A DNA stretch of 64,000 nucleotides. Origin: Rutpela maculata. Taxonomy: Eukaryota > Arthropoda > Insecta > Coleoptera > Cerambycidae. The translations under genes and the position numbers were made by a program. This document shows positions 32,512-45,189 of this stretch, piece after piece (positions within the stretch are counted from its first letter, which is position 1; the number at the start of each line of letters is the position of its first letter). The notes beneath the pieces are model-generated. The model ran no database searches, was not told the DNA's origin, and worked only from the letters and a program-made list of their open reading frames with translations. The stretch lies in assembly GCA_936432065.2 (NCBI GenBank), contig OW386291.2, positions 107,387,823 through 107,451,822 on the forward strand. Direction: 5' to 3'.

Positions 32512-33083
32512 GTATGAGAAGCATACCACCAACCGACGATCCACCCCCACGGAAGAGACATGACGACACCCAACCACCCGCCCAAGACCCTGCTGGTACC
32601 GGACAAACAACCGTCCAGTACCTGTAGTCCCCCTAGCTCCGGGCAGACCAAAAATGCTACCAAAGCAGTTAGGTCTGCCCTTCCTCGAGCTACACAGCTC
32701 ATCCTTACCCTACCGATGATCCGGATGACAGGATGCCTCTTGGCATCTTGTGTACCGGCAGTCACTCCCGCCACAAACCCAAAACACCTAACAGACCGAT
32801 GACTACCCCCCGGGGGGCAAACAAGCTGGCGAAGAACAGAAGACGAAGAAAGAAGAACGCCAGAAGAGCCCTTAGCCAGCAAGGTCCAACGAGCCAGGAC
32901 CCAGGGAGGTGGACCGAAATCGTCTGCACCGCTCACATTTGTGAGTGAGGCCGACGTAAAGTAAGTTCGCCCGCCCTGCACGAGGCCGGTCCCCGGTCTA
33001 CAGCGATGTACTGGGGTAAAGGGCAATAGTCCTGCCCGGCCCCAGACATCCGAGACCGACATCTCTAGCCAAGAATATTGGCG
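31201..33083 (+). mobile_element. Jockey fragment with 9-bp target-site duplication
   Basis: ccattacag occurs at 31192-31200 and 33084-33092. The insert is the RT C-terminal half plus a ~570-bp 3'UTR matching copy 1 up to gacatctctagcc; it ends aagaatattggcg without a poly(A) tail. Confidence 0.8.
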
Positions 33084-33092
33084 CCATTACAG

Positions 33093-33595
33093 TTATAGTG
33101 GAGCAATGGACGTTGTAGCACCGCGTGTTCGCAGTCTGTTATCACAGCACAGCGGATCCTTCGTCGCCATTTCAGTATCGGTCGTAATGATGCAGTTCTA
33201 AGCCGCAATACGATCCTGCCACTGCCACTGCCAACGCATTCAAGCGTTGGCAGTACATGATCCCTGGGAGCCTCATTTCGCGTTTAGGTGACGTGCCGTG
33301 GCCCTCAAGATCACCGGACTTATCCTCCTGTGACTTTCCTGTGAGGTACTTAGAAGGACGTATCTATGTCCACAACCCCGTACATTAATTAGTTGAAACA
33401 TGCTATTACAGAAGAGGTGCATTTGATTGACCGCTGTTGCCCCGAGTTATGAATGCGTTCTGAGAGAGACTTGAAACCCTCATTCGAGAGGATGACCGTC
33501 ACCCGAATGACATCATTTTTCAAACCTGACTATGTTAAATCAACTGGCAGATTTGTTCTTCATTTTGTAAAAAATAATGTTTTCTTGAAAATCAA
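33093..33595 (+). pseudogene. Decayed IS630/mariner-like transposase C-terminus
   Basis: The frame starting near 33293 reads PWPSRSPDLSSCDF and, after a damaged block, YLEGRIYVHNP. This corresponds to the WPPRSPDL..CDFFLWGYLK..VY...P block that carries the last catalytic acid in insect IS630-type transposases. Stops and indels are frequent. The first half of the enzyme is not recognisable upstream of the Jockey insert, so most of it has been lost. Confidence 0.65.
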
Positions 33596-33649
33596 CTGAG
33601 TCTATTCATTGCAAAAACGTCCGTTTCCAACAAGTCACCCCGTATTTTT

Positions 33650-34180
33650 CAAAAAATTTGCAGAGTTCACTAATTACTACCTTCGGAAAGGGCCTTGACG
33701 ACGGTGCTTACTAGATTGAGGAATACATGGGAATATGATCATAGTCACACCTAACTTACTTTTGTGCAAAATATATTAATTACAAATGTTTAGAACATGG
33801 CATACTAAGTGAAAACTGCAGCATTACCTAACATTTAAACTTTCAAAAACGATCACAGTTCATGACTCTGATCCTTCTTGAATGTTACAAAGTAACGTAG
33901 TAAGGCCCTATATTCTTGGTGTTGTAAGTGTTCAAAACAGAGGTAAATCGTTTTTAATATTTATTTTTACAGTGAAAAACAAAAGTAAATTTTTATGGTA
34001 AGTATAGGAACACTCTTAAAGGCTTGGAAAAAAGCAAATATGAACTGTGACGTTTTTGAATGGAAGCAACTGGAACCCTGATCATTTTTTTATGCTGCGT
34101 TGTATTTCTATTTAATTTCGTTACAACGACCGTGGTCATTTCTTCGAATAATCGACCTTACCAAACTGAAAGCATGAGTG
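33650..34180. other. No gene seen
   Basis: No feature supported. Confidence 0.35.
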
Positions 34181-34189
34181 GTTGACTAC

Positions 34190-34480
34190 AAGATGGCACT
34201 TCTACCTAATTTTCCTGGATAACGCCGAATGCCGACTGTGGAAGAGGATGAGCACGTTCTATGTATCGATACCGCTGCAGAAAAAATCAGGTTCTCACTC
34301 TTTGGCAAAGGGCAATTGCTGCCAGAGAACCTGGACAATCTCTCACCCAATAAGGTTATCAGCTTTATTAAAAAGCTGAACCTACTGGGTGAAATATAAT
34401 TAGGAGTGCGTGTGAGCCACAATAGACCATATGGTTGTAGTGGGGGACTGTATATTAGCCCACTCACATATCAACCTAAC
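34190..34480 (+). pseudogene. LINE C-terminal fragment (zinc-knuckle region and 3'UTR)
   Basis: Reads LDNAECRL, then after a frameshift EEDEHVLC followed by IRFSLFGKGQLLPENL and ISFIKKLNLLGEI to a TAA near 34400. This is the pattern of the Cys/His domain and C-terminus of R1/I-group LINE ORF2 proteins (CRLC-x-EEx-E-H-x-L-C). The following ~80 bases, ending caacctaacctag, look like a LINE 3' end. No RT is present. Confidence 0.65.
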
Positions 34481-34484
34481 CTAG

Positions 34485-35342
34485 CTCAGAAAAAATAAGA
34501 AGTGGATTTATCGGCTTTTGCATGTGTGCTCCAGAATTATACTAGACATCATAAAAAAAAAGTGGCGTCAGTAAAAATTTTTTTTTTTTGCTGCAATTTA
34601 TAATATGTATATAGGTCATTGAACGAAGGAGGTCACTGAGGCAGGTATTGCTACATCCCCTACGAGAGCAAATAAGTAGAACAGGTCAAAAAATTGTAAT
34701 CTCACTAAAACCTAGCCGGGAAAGGAGAAAAGTGGTGATTTGAACTGTCAATGGTGCTAAAGGGCACATGTCACTGAATGTCACTAAATTAAGGTAAATT
34801 AAGGTGGCACAATTTTCAGCATCAGTTAGGTTACTAGATCTTATTAAAATATTAGGTCTATTCCTTTGCACTAAAAGCGTGGCACTGATTTTCAGAGATG
34901 TGCCGAGGAAACTTTCCATATTTGATAAAAGTCTGTAAAAATCATGTAAATAATATAATTGTATGCACTTATTTGGTATCAAAATGAAGCTTGCATCATC
35001 ACGAATCAGATTTCATCCTAAAATAGGCTATCAATATACCAAATGGAAAGTTAGAAGGAAAACTTCCTGGAAACTTTCAGAGTTTTCAAAACGGCAAATA
35101 TGGAAAATTTTCTCGACCCATCTCTGATTTTCCTACAAGGTTGGACTATGATCTAATTTCCCCTGTACCCTCGAATTGGAATATAGTCATTATATTAATG
35201 TTAAGCTCTCTTTGTCTCTTATCAATCTATTTTAGTTTAAGAATAAGAAGTGTCTGTTATTGGTGACCGAATTGTTTTAAAAAAGGGTTAATTGGAGGAA
35301 TAACTTTTGGATAAACTTTGTTCTGAGACTAAGAACTAGTCT

Positions 35343-35375
<33 letters not shown>

Positions 35376-35855
35376 AATCAGTTTTTTTATCTCTGTTGTT
35401 CTGTGTGGACACTCAGAAAATTTCGTAGAATCCAGTATTTAACATTGTCCCGCAAAGCTGTTTCTTCTTTGTGTCTTCATTGTGTGTTATCCATCTTTCA
35501 TTATAATCAGTCTGCGATCCCGATGAATCGCCTTGTTAGGAATATACCGTAGGGTATTTACGATCGTTCAAAATATAAAATCTCGAGTTTCTATTGTTCC
35601 TCATAATTGAATTTCATAAGTATATACTGGTTTTAATATGTCCTTGTTTCATTTTGTTTCTCTAGATAGAGTGTTGTGACCGAGTGTCCGAATACCAAAA
35701 TATGTTTTCCTCCATTTCAATCCAAGTGGCTTTTCCGCGTTGAAGGTGTGTTTATTCCAAGTGAGACGAAGGTTTAAGTGCAATTCAAGTCGTTTGGCTT
35801 CTTTGGCTTCTGACAATTTTTGATTGTTTCAGGTAACTGGTGGTCGAACCTACTC
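34485..35855. other. No gene seen; (AATA)n tract
   Basis: Contains a short simple repeat (aaat)n at 35345-35375. No ORF with recognisable content. Confidence 0.4.
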
Positions 35856-36110
35856 AGTGGCCTCAGTGCTTGTGTATTAGTCTTGAGATCACGGGATCCT
35901 GAGTTCGGATACTGGCTAGGGTGTGGATGTTAGTGACGGTAGCAATGAGCTGACAAGATGACCAGCCTTGTTCTTGTGTCCTCTCCCAAGTTCGAAACTC
36001 AGCTGCGGCATTGTCGCAGTCTAGGTGCGCGTGTCCTGGTGGAGTGTGAGAATAGCCATGGCCAAACTCCGCGAAGACGGTAATATAAATAAAATGATAA
36101 AATAAAAAGT
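35850..36110 (+). repeat. Candidate tRNA-derived SINE
   Basis: ggcctcagtgcttgtgtatt near 35860 and gagttcggatactgg near 35900 resemble polymerase III A and B boxes with ~40-bp spacing. An unrelated body and an A-rich tail (aataaaatgataaaataaaa, 36085-36105) follow. No second copy is in the window, so this is tentative. Confidence 0.4.
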
Positions 36111-36589
36111 TTTTAAAAAATAGTAAGAAAAATGTTTGCCTCAATTCGCCATTTTTTTCAACCAGCGTTGAATTTTGTTTAGGTGCAATTGTAGTTGTCA
36201 GGATGCCAAAATTCTGTCTAGAGTGTGATATTTCTGCCTCCATATCAACGATCTTAATAAAAAATAAATTGTTATTTAGAATACTTTCCAACATGTGTTT
36301 GGAAACTAAATCTAACAAATAAGACGAGAAATGCTACATTAAGTTATTTTTCAAGGTCAACGATGTTTTATTACATAATATTGTTATCAATTTGAAAGAA
36401 TGATTTAAAATAAGTTAAAAATCTCTCATAGACCACCTCCCTTACACTCCTGTTATGCAGTTCGAATTATGGAATTTCATGGTTTTAAGTCAGCGAAAGA
36501 GAACAACGACATCGCAGTCCATGTTATCAGATAATTAATTTGTTTAAGGTTTAATTTTCCTCGGTGTTTCAGTACGATGATCAGCAGCT

Positions 36590-38165
36590 AAATTCTCATC
36601 ACTGACCTCTTCCTGGAGGAATAATCGTTGTGATGACAGGTCTAGAAGAGCAATACAGCTGTTGGAACAATTTTTATTATTTCCGTGGCACCACTGATCC
36701 AGAGGTTATCATGAGTTTTACCACCCTGGTAGTATAACTATCGAGCAATTTTTTCCACACATCTGCCTGCACCTTACCAGGGAAATTGTTATTTTCTGTG
36801 TGATTTCTTGAATATGGCTATTCCATATCAGTTTTTGGTCAAAGATAACTTCTAGGTATTTGGCCTCACAGGCAAATGGAATTTGCATTCCATTGGACGC
36901 TAGGGGCTTTACGCCTCCCAAAGCTCCGTTTCGTGTAAGTGTCGACTGTGGTTTTGTAAGGATTTACGAAGAGTTCCTCTTTACTAGCCTATCGACGATA
37001 TTCAGGGGTCTTTGAGAACGCTCAAGTATCACGTTTACAAATCGCCCCTTGATTATTATTACTAGATCATCAACATATTCTAGGCAGTAAAAGCCTACCG
37101 TAGAAATTTTTCGGAGAAGTTCGGCAACAAGAGTTGTCCACAGAAATGGAGATAATACTCCTACTTGGGGGCCGACTATACTCAGCTTGGCTCTAATGAT
37201 AACTTCATCTAGATTACGTATAGAATTTCTCTGTATTGTCCGGAATTTTAATGTACAACATGTTGGATGTACAGCATTACGTTTTGTCTGGATCTGATCT
37301 GTTTTAATTGGCAAAGTTTGTTCGTTTGAAAATTTTGTTGTGCAATAGACAGTCATTGGATAATTGGTCAAAGATGTCCCAGAGTATCGGATGAAAGTGT
37401 GGATCTGTTAATATGTTTTCGTATGTGCTGATGTTAGTAGTGTTGAGATTGCGTCTTGTGTAGTGTATGGAGTTTCTGAGTAGGGCAAAACTTGCTCTGT
37501 TTAGAGTGCTTAGGTAGAAAGAGACTTGGGGTGATGTTAGAGGTGTATAGGTTCCGGGCTGATTTGGCGATCGCAACAGGATTTTAGGAATGTAAAATGA
37601 CAACATGGAAGAGTATTCAATGGGACTTACTCAGAGAATGAATTTCCTCTCATAGAAATTAATGAATTGTTCCTGGAGATTTTAGGTTCACTGGTTACGG
37701 ATTGAACCGAGTATTTCATATTTAAAAATATATAGCATTTGAAATATTTGATCAATTCGTTATAATTATTTTGCCCCATAACAATTTGCGTACAAAATAG
37801 CTCAAGTGTGCAGCATTCAAACTACAAATATCTCATCCTACCGTTCATTTCTAGGCTGACTTTAATTTACTGTACTGTTGGAACACCTCTACTTCAAAAT
37901 GCATTCGTTGAGCGTTGTCGTATTATTCAAAGCTCTCTCTATGTCTAGAAATGTTGCTGTTACCATATAATGACTTAGTCAGTAGTCTGTTCAAATCGTC
38001 CAGTGTTGAAGTCTGTCGAATTCTCCGTCTGGTAGGCATATTGACTTTCACTGAGGAAATCTTACCTTACTATTTCGTCTCTGATATACCTATCCAGTAA
38101 TCTTTTCAATGTTTTTAAATAGGAAAGAGAACATGCTTAGAGGTCTGTATGACTTGGGCATTAGG
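36590..38165 (-). pseudogene. Degenerate LINE reverse transcriptase (minus strand)
   Basis: Read from ~38160 leftward. It begins with FLFKNIEK and a damaged segment resembling the H-P-x-Q-x-A-Y...G-x-S-T-E block, then a TATFLDIERALNNT block (motif A with catalytic Asp). Further on, near 37200-37060, come GPQVGVLSPFLW and CLEYVDDLVIII (YVDD), and near 36860 YLEVIFDQKLIWNSHI. All frames carry stops and indels, and 37300-37860 between the two halves has no LINE content, so the element is interrupted or rearranged. The clade is probably R1- or I-related. Confidence 0.7.
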
Positions 38166-38229
38166 TAGTATTCTGCCTAATTCACCTTCATGAATGCTAT
38201 GTGTCTCCAGATTCTGAATATTTTGCACG

Positions 38230-39530
38230 GATTATTCACTGATGTATAAAAAATTTAAATTAAGTGACGTTGTTTCCATAATACAATAAAAGTGGCCTAA
38301 CAAACAGACAATTATGTCTCTAATGAAACTTTTGCACATATGTTCGTATAAACTTTTGTTATTTTGAGGCAAGGATACGCTTAATTAAATAATTAATTAA
38401 TAATTCTTGTGATTATGCAAAATTATATATTGTATTATATTATTATCTAATAACAAATATTTTTAGTATGTAGAGCTAGTGTACCACACATGCTAGTGCA
38501 TATCTTTTATTTTACATATTTTCCAATAATTATTGAGAATAAATATATGTTAATAATTTATTTAGAACTAAGTTTTATACATAAATTCTGACTAATAAGC
38601 CAGTAAAATGTCCAAGGCAGTAATTTTGTTCACAATTGTGTGTAAATTAAAATACTAAATCGATATGGTTTTTCATCTTAAAATTTTAGTTATTATTATT
38701 GCAACATTTAAACCTTGGTTTTGTAAATAAAATAGCCAAACACAGTTCCTTTGTTTTTTTTAATGTTATGATAATATTTTTAGAATAGATAGTTATCACT
38801 TATCACTACTTAAACATTTATTTTTTAAATTAATATTAATATGGTATGTTATCAAAAAAGAATAAAAGGAAAAATTATTTATGCTTTACATATTAGATAG
38901 GTTGTGTAAACATGCAGATGGATTTTGTTGATAAGATCAAAAGCGAATATAGAAATAATAAAAAAATGTGTTAAATATATTATCCACATAAATCATTTTT
39001 CGGTTTAAATTATAGTAAGTAAATAAATTTTAATGCATTCTATTTGGAAAATGCAGAACACAGTTGTATTCAAAATATGTTATTCAAACTTTGCCATTTG
39101 TGGGTTAAATTAAATGGTCTTCCCATTCCTAGAATCTTAGAATACTCGAAGAATTTCATGCTGAAGTTATTTCAATGCACCAGGAAACTGAAATAAACAA
39201 GCCAATCCTAGGCATGTCATGCTCGATTGGACAAAAGTCTGGTGACATCGCTGGTTGAGACAGACTCACCATTGGATGCGAGAAATACATACTCGTTGAA
39301 CAGGAAGTTGTTTCTAACCTAGGCTTAGACAGTATAGTGTAGCTTATTACGATTACAATGCACTCGAATCATGTTCACTGATATGTATCATGTCATATTT
39401 TCAATTTATCGTTCAGCCTCTTTCGTAACCAAAATTTTCTAAGAAAACCCACGATGTGGGGTGGAAGTATAGTAACGGTAAAAAATATATATTTTTTGTG
39501 CAAATAAGGTTAGAATGTCATGAAACGTCG
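38230..39530. other. Very AT-rich DNA, no gene
   Basis: No ORF of note and no repeat partner recognised. Confidence 0.5.
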
Positions 39531-39534
39531 AGCT

Positions 39535-39990
39535 TTTAAGTTTGAACTAAAAAAGTTCTGTCTGTCGGTCGATCTGTCTGTATCTTTTTTGTGTGTGCAC
39601 GATTATTCTGTGACGATCATTCTTATGATCTTGACTTGAAATTTGGTGCAGCTAGGTATTATATCGAGTTCTGGAACGAGATTATATTTTGCTGGGGTTG
39701 GGGGGTAAACGGGCAAAGCAAGTTAAAAGTCCATAAAATTTGGATTATGTATGTACAAAAAGCCAAGGTCTGAAAATTTTTATGGTATCAGCCACCTCCA
39801 CTACCATCCACATTACCACCCCCACCCCGGAATAAAAAATAAAAGTATGATTTAGTGTGTGTACAAGAATCAAAGGGCTCATTCTTTTGTCATCAGTCAC
39901 ACCCACGGTCGATGTGGCACATCGTTTTATGGATTTTTGGGGCAGACGATTTCAAATACTGCAAATACAGCATCATAATTATTTTTCATT
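39535..39990 (+). repeat. Dispersed repeat family A, copy 3
   Basis: Aligns with 1738-2215 across gcacgattattctg, tcttgacttg, aacgagattatattttg, gtacaaaaagccaa and gttttatggatttttggggc blocks. A block beginning tttaaccgacttt (~40015) follows; such motifs are common at insect LINE 3' ends. Confidence 0.7.
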
Positions 39991-40129
39991 ATGCAACGTA
40001 CAATCGCCTTTTTTTTAACCGACTTTATAACGTTTAAAAGCCGAAGACGAAGAGGTTCTCAATTCGAGAAGTTTTTTCTTACATCTATACAAACATTTCT
40101 CTGAATTGGCTTAAAGGATTTCTATGAAA

Positions 40130-40430
40130 TCTTTGTCAAACTGTAAGGTGACCCGTAATAATTGCATTAAGCTATGTCTAGTACAAGGTAAACAAGAATC
40201 GGAAATAAGTTTTTTTTTTCAAGAATTTGGCGCAGCCGTTAGTTTCATTTTCATTTTTCAAATTTAATTTTGTGATAAAAAATTCAAATTCCATCGGGGT
40301 TGCATTAAGATCTATATTTTAGAAGTAACTGATAACGAATCTGATGTCAAAAGATAAGAATTCATAATGGTAAATAAAATATAGCTGCGATAATTGCAAT
40401 ATTTTGCAGATTTACATGAAATTTGATTCA
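40130..40430 (+). repeat. Dispersed repeat family B, copy 2
   Basis: Matches 30100-30420 and the reverse complement of 47690-48000. Confidence 0.75.
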
Positions 40431-40434
40431 CGGT

Positions 40435-42190
40435 TCTCTGATAACGAGCTTGAATTTAAGGCTTAAAAAGTCACAACAACGAATATTTTATTGTATAGAA
40501 GCTAAATCAAGAGGCCACTAAAAGGGGTGAAGAAAAAAAATTGAACCTTCTTCAAAAAATATCGCCAAAAATTATGAAATAAAATTTAACTGTCGCCCAG
40601 TTAATAATCTTATTACCTAACATCGATATTGGTGTCTGTGTAAAAATGACGAATTCAAGGCCATGCTACTACTTAGGTTCCTAATTTAAAATTTACAACT
40701 ATCTACGCCAAAAATATGCTATATGAAAATAATTTTTATATATTAAAAAAGCAATTTAACCGATTTACATAAAAATTGCTTCTTTAGTATCAAGTGATAA
40801 CGCTTCTTAAATAATCATCAGTGCAATTTATTAAATTTATTTTTTATTTGGTCAATGTACATTTTAATTAAATAAAGTGAATATATATTTATTTTAATTA
40901 AACTTGCCATTTAGATTAGAAACGTTTATCTCCAGTGCTATTCTCTGTGTATAATGTAAAACAGCAATTCATGAGACGACAATTGTCACTTAACCGTGAA
41001 GTCCAAATCAACTATTTTTATTAGGCTTGTCTATTATTAACTGCTGTAGGTTATAAATTATTAGGAAAAATGTTTCCTCACCGAATATTTCAATTTTTAT
41101 TTGAAACTAACCTGATTCAGCTCGTGATTTGTGAAAATAATATTTAAAAAAATCAGTTTTCCCAGAAATGCCTTAAATTAAGTCTTGGTGGCCAACTTAT
41201 ACGGGGTGGTTCATAAGTAACGAGCCATAGGTCAACAGGGGATTTCTGACATCAAAATATTGCGATCTAGCTAAACTTAGTCAAAAGTTAATATTAACAG
41301 AGATACAGGATGTCAACGCCAAAATTCCATTTTTAATTTTCTCATATAACTTTTGACATTTTTGAAATATTGAAAAATTGGGGTTTTTTGGGGATGGGGA
41401 ATTCAATTCGTAAAAAGTAAAATGTAGCATTAATGAGCTACGTGGATGATTAATTTGTTAATTAATCAATTTGTAAGAGAAGAGTGCATATTAAATAACG
41501 AAGTTCAATTCTAATGATTTTTATTTAAACTGATATTTACCTACAAATATTAATACATATGTTAAATAATAAGTTCATTAAATATTTAATTTATACAATA
41601 CCGGCCATAAATTCGTGATCATTTCTCAATTTCGATGCGCTGCTTTAAACAGCAATATCTTGCACTTCCTAGCATGTAGTATAAAAATAAAAAGCATTCT
41701 AAAGTAAACGAAAAAAGCTTTCCGTTGGTGCTTGTTATTTGTCAAAAAATGCTTACGATTTTTTTTATTTTTAAATTCGTTTTGAAGACAAAGATTTTCC
41801 GTTGTATCTTAAGTTTTATTAAATTGATGAGAAAAAATCGTAAATGTTCATAATACGTTAAGTTGGAATCATTACTACCATTATTCGTCAGTTGTTACAT
41901 GAATTATGCAAGGATTATATGATAGTCGTGTATAAAAGAACAAAGAGCCACACGGTAAGGTACGTTTCGCCGATTCACGTCAAAATATTAATTTTGCTGA
42001 CTAATGTCAATCAGCAAATTGCCACTTTTCCTGACTAGCAAAATGATTGATCGTCATGGCAATTAAATATTTGACACTTTTTGACAAGTAACATTTATTA
42101 AAAAACCTAATTACAGAAAATTTACAACAAAAATTAACTACGCGTTTTTAGTTATTTTTAACATTAAAATATTATTTGTTCAACTCAGCA
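40435..42190. other. AT-rich DNA, no gene
   Basis: A MITE-like terminus (tacggggtggttcataagta) occurs near 41200. Nothing else is supported. Confidence 0.4.
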
Positions 42191-42214
42191 GCAAAATAAA
42201 GCAGTCAATTTACT

Positions 42215-43370
42215 ATTTTGCCGCTTCTTTTTTGGGGAAACCCACACGCGCTGCCCATCCCTACTTGGAATGGGTCTGAGTGTCAGCCTCAAACTGATTA
42301 AAACCCCTCCTCCCAGGACTCGTCTGTAAGGAATATTCCGAGGGCACGGCAGCCTGCTGGGCTTATTGTGCTCTCCCTGTTTTTAGTTTACACTGTCCAT
42401 TTGCACTGTCCATTTTAATACTCCTGTATCACTGACGAGGTGATACAGGTCTGAAAATGGGCGAGTTATGATAGTCTCCGGGCTTGGTTGTGTTTGCCCG
42501 TAGATATTATAACTCACTCTACCCATTTTTCCTGTGCCGTTGGCAGCAGGTCTGAGAAAATGGACAGAGTGGTAGTTGCCAGGTCCATTTTCTTTCCCCG
42601 TTGATATTATATCCTGCAGTCCAGACCCTGCAGTCGTATTATAATATCCTTTGTCAGCAACTGCTTCGCTACGCGGCGTTCCTCGCTGGACACCACCCCA
42701 GTCAAGTCCTCGTCGCGCGCGACGTCACTTTACTTCGGTGCTCTGTTCGGCAACAGTCTCGCCATGCGGCGTCCCTTGATGGTCCATAACCCCATCAAGT
42801 TCACACCGCTAGCGACGTTGCTTCACTTCGCACCTCTGCATCACTTTAGTGAGGACCGCTGTAGCCTCCTCATTGTGATGCAGTTTTATCTGGAATGGAC
42901 CTATTTTCCCATTCCTTCAATCTTTTGAAGGTTGCTCTTTCAGGCTATGCTCCTTGTCAGCAACGGCCTCGCTACGCGGTAATCCTTGATGGTCCGTCAC
43001 CCCAGTCAAGTCCACGCCGCTTGCGATGTTGCTTCACTCCGCGCCCCTGCATCACTTTAGTAAGGACCGCTGTGGCCTCCTTACTATGATGCAGGTTTAT
43101 CTGCACCTTCAGCTGGAATGGACCTATTTTCCCTTTCCTTCCTGAAGGTTACCCTCCTCTGGCTCGGGAATCCAGACGGGAGGCTCAGGAGCTTTGGAAG
43201 GTCCTTGGTGTTGACCTAAATCACGGACACCCCCTCCCCCAGCTCCTTCACCTCCCGCACTGCGCTCGTGGGCTGATGGGAGGGTCTGCACAGAACATGC
43301 TGAGGAACCCCATCCCTCTCCACGAGTAAGGGAAAAAGATAGTCGCCACGCACGGAGCCCCTTACATATG
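42215..43370. repeat. GC/CpG-rich block of imperfect tandem repeats
   Basis: Markedly GC-rich against AT-rich surroundings. Three related units start near 42650, 42747 and 42956, sharing gcaac..c-tcgctacgcgg-like starts, ccttgatggtcc, caccccagtcaagtcc, gcatcactttagt, gaggaccgctgt and tggaatggacctattttccc. Short hairpins occur (for example gtatcac/gtgatac near 42430). The open frames here are short and composition-driven. It may be the UTR or promoter of a retroelement; I do not recognise which. Confidence 0.65.
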
Positions 43371-43670
43371 TTTTGCCGCTTAGTTAAACAAATAACTATA
43401 TTTTGAAGTAATACAACACTGTAAATTATTACATCAAATTTTATAATCTTTTCCTCAGTGTGGCAAAACTTTACATGCACTTATTTCGTAGGGCAACAGT
43501 ATTTATTGAATACATTTGTTATAAATTAATGACAAAAGCCATACGGTAGGCTATCCATTATGTGTATTCAAAAGGTTTGAAGTCTGTTAGAAATACGTTT
43601 GATTTTACTTAATTTGCTCATTTTTACGCCGACCTCAATATGGATATAAGGTTCAATCAACTGGGCGACG

Positions 43671-44400
43671 GCACACAATGGTGCCTTTTGTAAAATTAGG
43701 CGTCAGAAATTTGTCACCACACCAATTTTTGATAAAAATTACCAAAATTTGGTACAATAAAGTATTTGGGTACGCTAAATTCAGTTTTGCTGTCTAAATT
43801 TTGTTTTTCAAAATGGCGGGGGTCAGAATAAGGAAAAAAGGTGAATAATTCAATAAAATCATTGTCTAAGTTTAGAATTCAGTAAAAATTATGTCCAATT
43901 TGTGTTAAAATGTTGTGTTTGGATGTATACATTCATATATGTATAAGTAATTTTAGTACAGATATTTTCTAGATTTAAAATAGCAAATCCAATATGGCAC
44001 CCAGAGTCGCCAAAGGATCAAAAATCATTCTGAGAATTGTTTTTTGTGCTATTGCCTTAATTTCTTCTTAAACATTCGGAAAGAAGTGTTTTTGAAATCT
44101 CAATTCTAATCTAATAGCAAGTTGATGATTTTGACAGTTGACAGCTGCCAACCAGCTGTCAAGTCAATATTAACAATTCAAAAACTTGAAATAACCTCTA
44201 ATAATGGTCTTGAAAAATATTGTTATATTTTTCTTGTTGCTGTATTTAAATCTGACGTCAGATTAAGAATTTTTACAGTTGACAGCTGTCAAAACAGTGT
44301 CAAGTTACTATTGAAAACTTCAAATAATTTTATAACTTTAGGTTTAGGTTTAACTTTTTGAGGTCGCTAATTCAAATCTGATGGTAGTAATTTTTTCAAT
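43671..44400 (+). repeat. Single arm of the long-TIR family (compare 49778-50389)
   Basis: Begins gcacacaatggtgcc and shares with the 49.8-kb arm tttttgataaaaatt, a taaagtatttgggtacgcta-like block, ttcagttttgct and a 'tcaaaatggcgg' block. Similarity fades after ~43850; no opposite arm was found in the window. Confidence 0.6.
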
Positions 44401-44597
44401 ACTCCCAGCTAGAAATAAGTGACTTTTATTACATGTCATTAATCACAATGCTGCTCACAGTTGCAACTCTGTCAAACCCTGTTAATCCGAGTTAAAAACA
44501 GTTTAAAAGTTACTGGAACTAATATAATCGTACTTAAAGTAAATATTAACATGCTTTTATTAGGTCCACTTACTTGTAACTATGTATATAGTATATA

Positions 44598-45157
44598 TCT
44601 ATGCAAGTAAAAAATCTAAGGAACTGAATTTCATCCACTTCTAATTGTTGTATCATCATGAAATTAGGCAATTGTATGTAGCTCTGACGTCAATACAATA
44701 CAGTATACTCAAAATTATTATATGTTCAAAATGGCCGCCACCCCAAAATGGCGGCTTATCATTTTCTTTACAACCCCCTTGATAAGGGTATCAAAAGAAA
44801 GGGCATGATAAGTAGAAAACAAATATGTGATCAAAATTTAAAAATTCAAAATGGCGGCGTCAACATGGCGGTATGGATCTATGTAAGTAAAAAAGTCTAA
44901 GGAACTGAATTTCACCCACTTCTAATTGTTGTATCATCATGAAATTTGGCAATTGCGTGTAGCTCTGACGACAATACAATACAGTATACTCAATATTATA
45001 TGTTCAAAATGGCCGCCGCCCCAAGATGGCGGATTGTCATTTTTTTTACAACCCCCCTTGATATGGACATCAAAAGAAAGAGCTTGACAAGTAGAAAACA
45101 AATATGTGATCAAAACATAAAAATTCAAAATGGCGGCGTCAACATGGCGGATAGGTT
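44598..45157 (+). repeat. 280-bp tandem dimer
   Basis: Units 44598-44877 and 44878-45157 match along their length with scattered substitutions. Each contains two aaaatggcggc-type blocks and a gatcaaaa-rich stretch. Confidence 0.85.
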
Positions 45158-45189
45158 TTATCAATTATCCTTTTTTTCCGACTGAAAAT

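Larger units (their letters stand above)
31080..33644. mobile_element. Tc1/mariner-like element with ~49-bp TIRs, interrupted by Jockey
   Basis: 31080-31129 and 33596-33644 are inverted copies with few mismatches (core gtttttgcaatgaata; tips acagggtgac and acggggtgac). TA borders both ends, consistent with the TA target of this superfamily. Internal sequence at 31130-31200 and 33084-33595 is a decayed transposase. A Jockey fragment with a 9-bp target duplication lies in it. Confidence 0.75.

Noticed and set aside
32448..33062. 204-codon minus-strand frame
   Set aside because: Antisense to the Jockey C-terminus and GC-rich 3'UTR; the equivalent antisense frames in copy 1 differ in extent.
35863..36318. 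151-codon minus-strand frame
   Set aside because: Runs through the SINE-like body and AT-rich tail; no domain and implausible composition change midway.
42601..43480. Open frames in the GC-rich block
   Set aside because: Short, in repeated DNA, with no similarity between frames of the repeated units; composition-driven.
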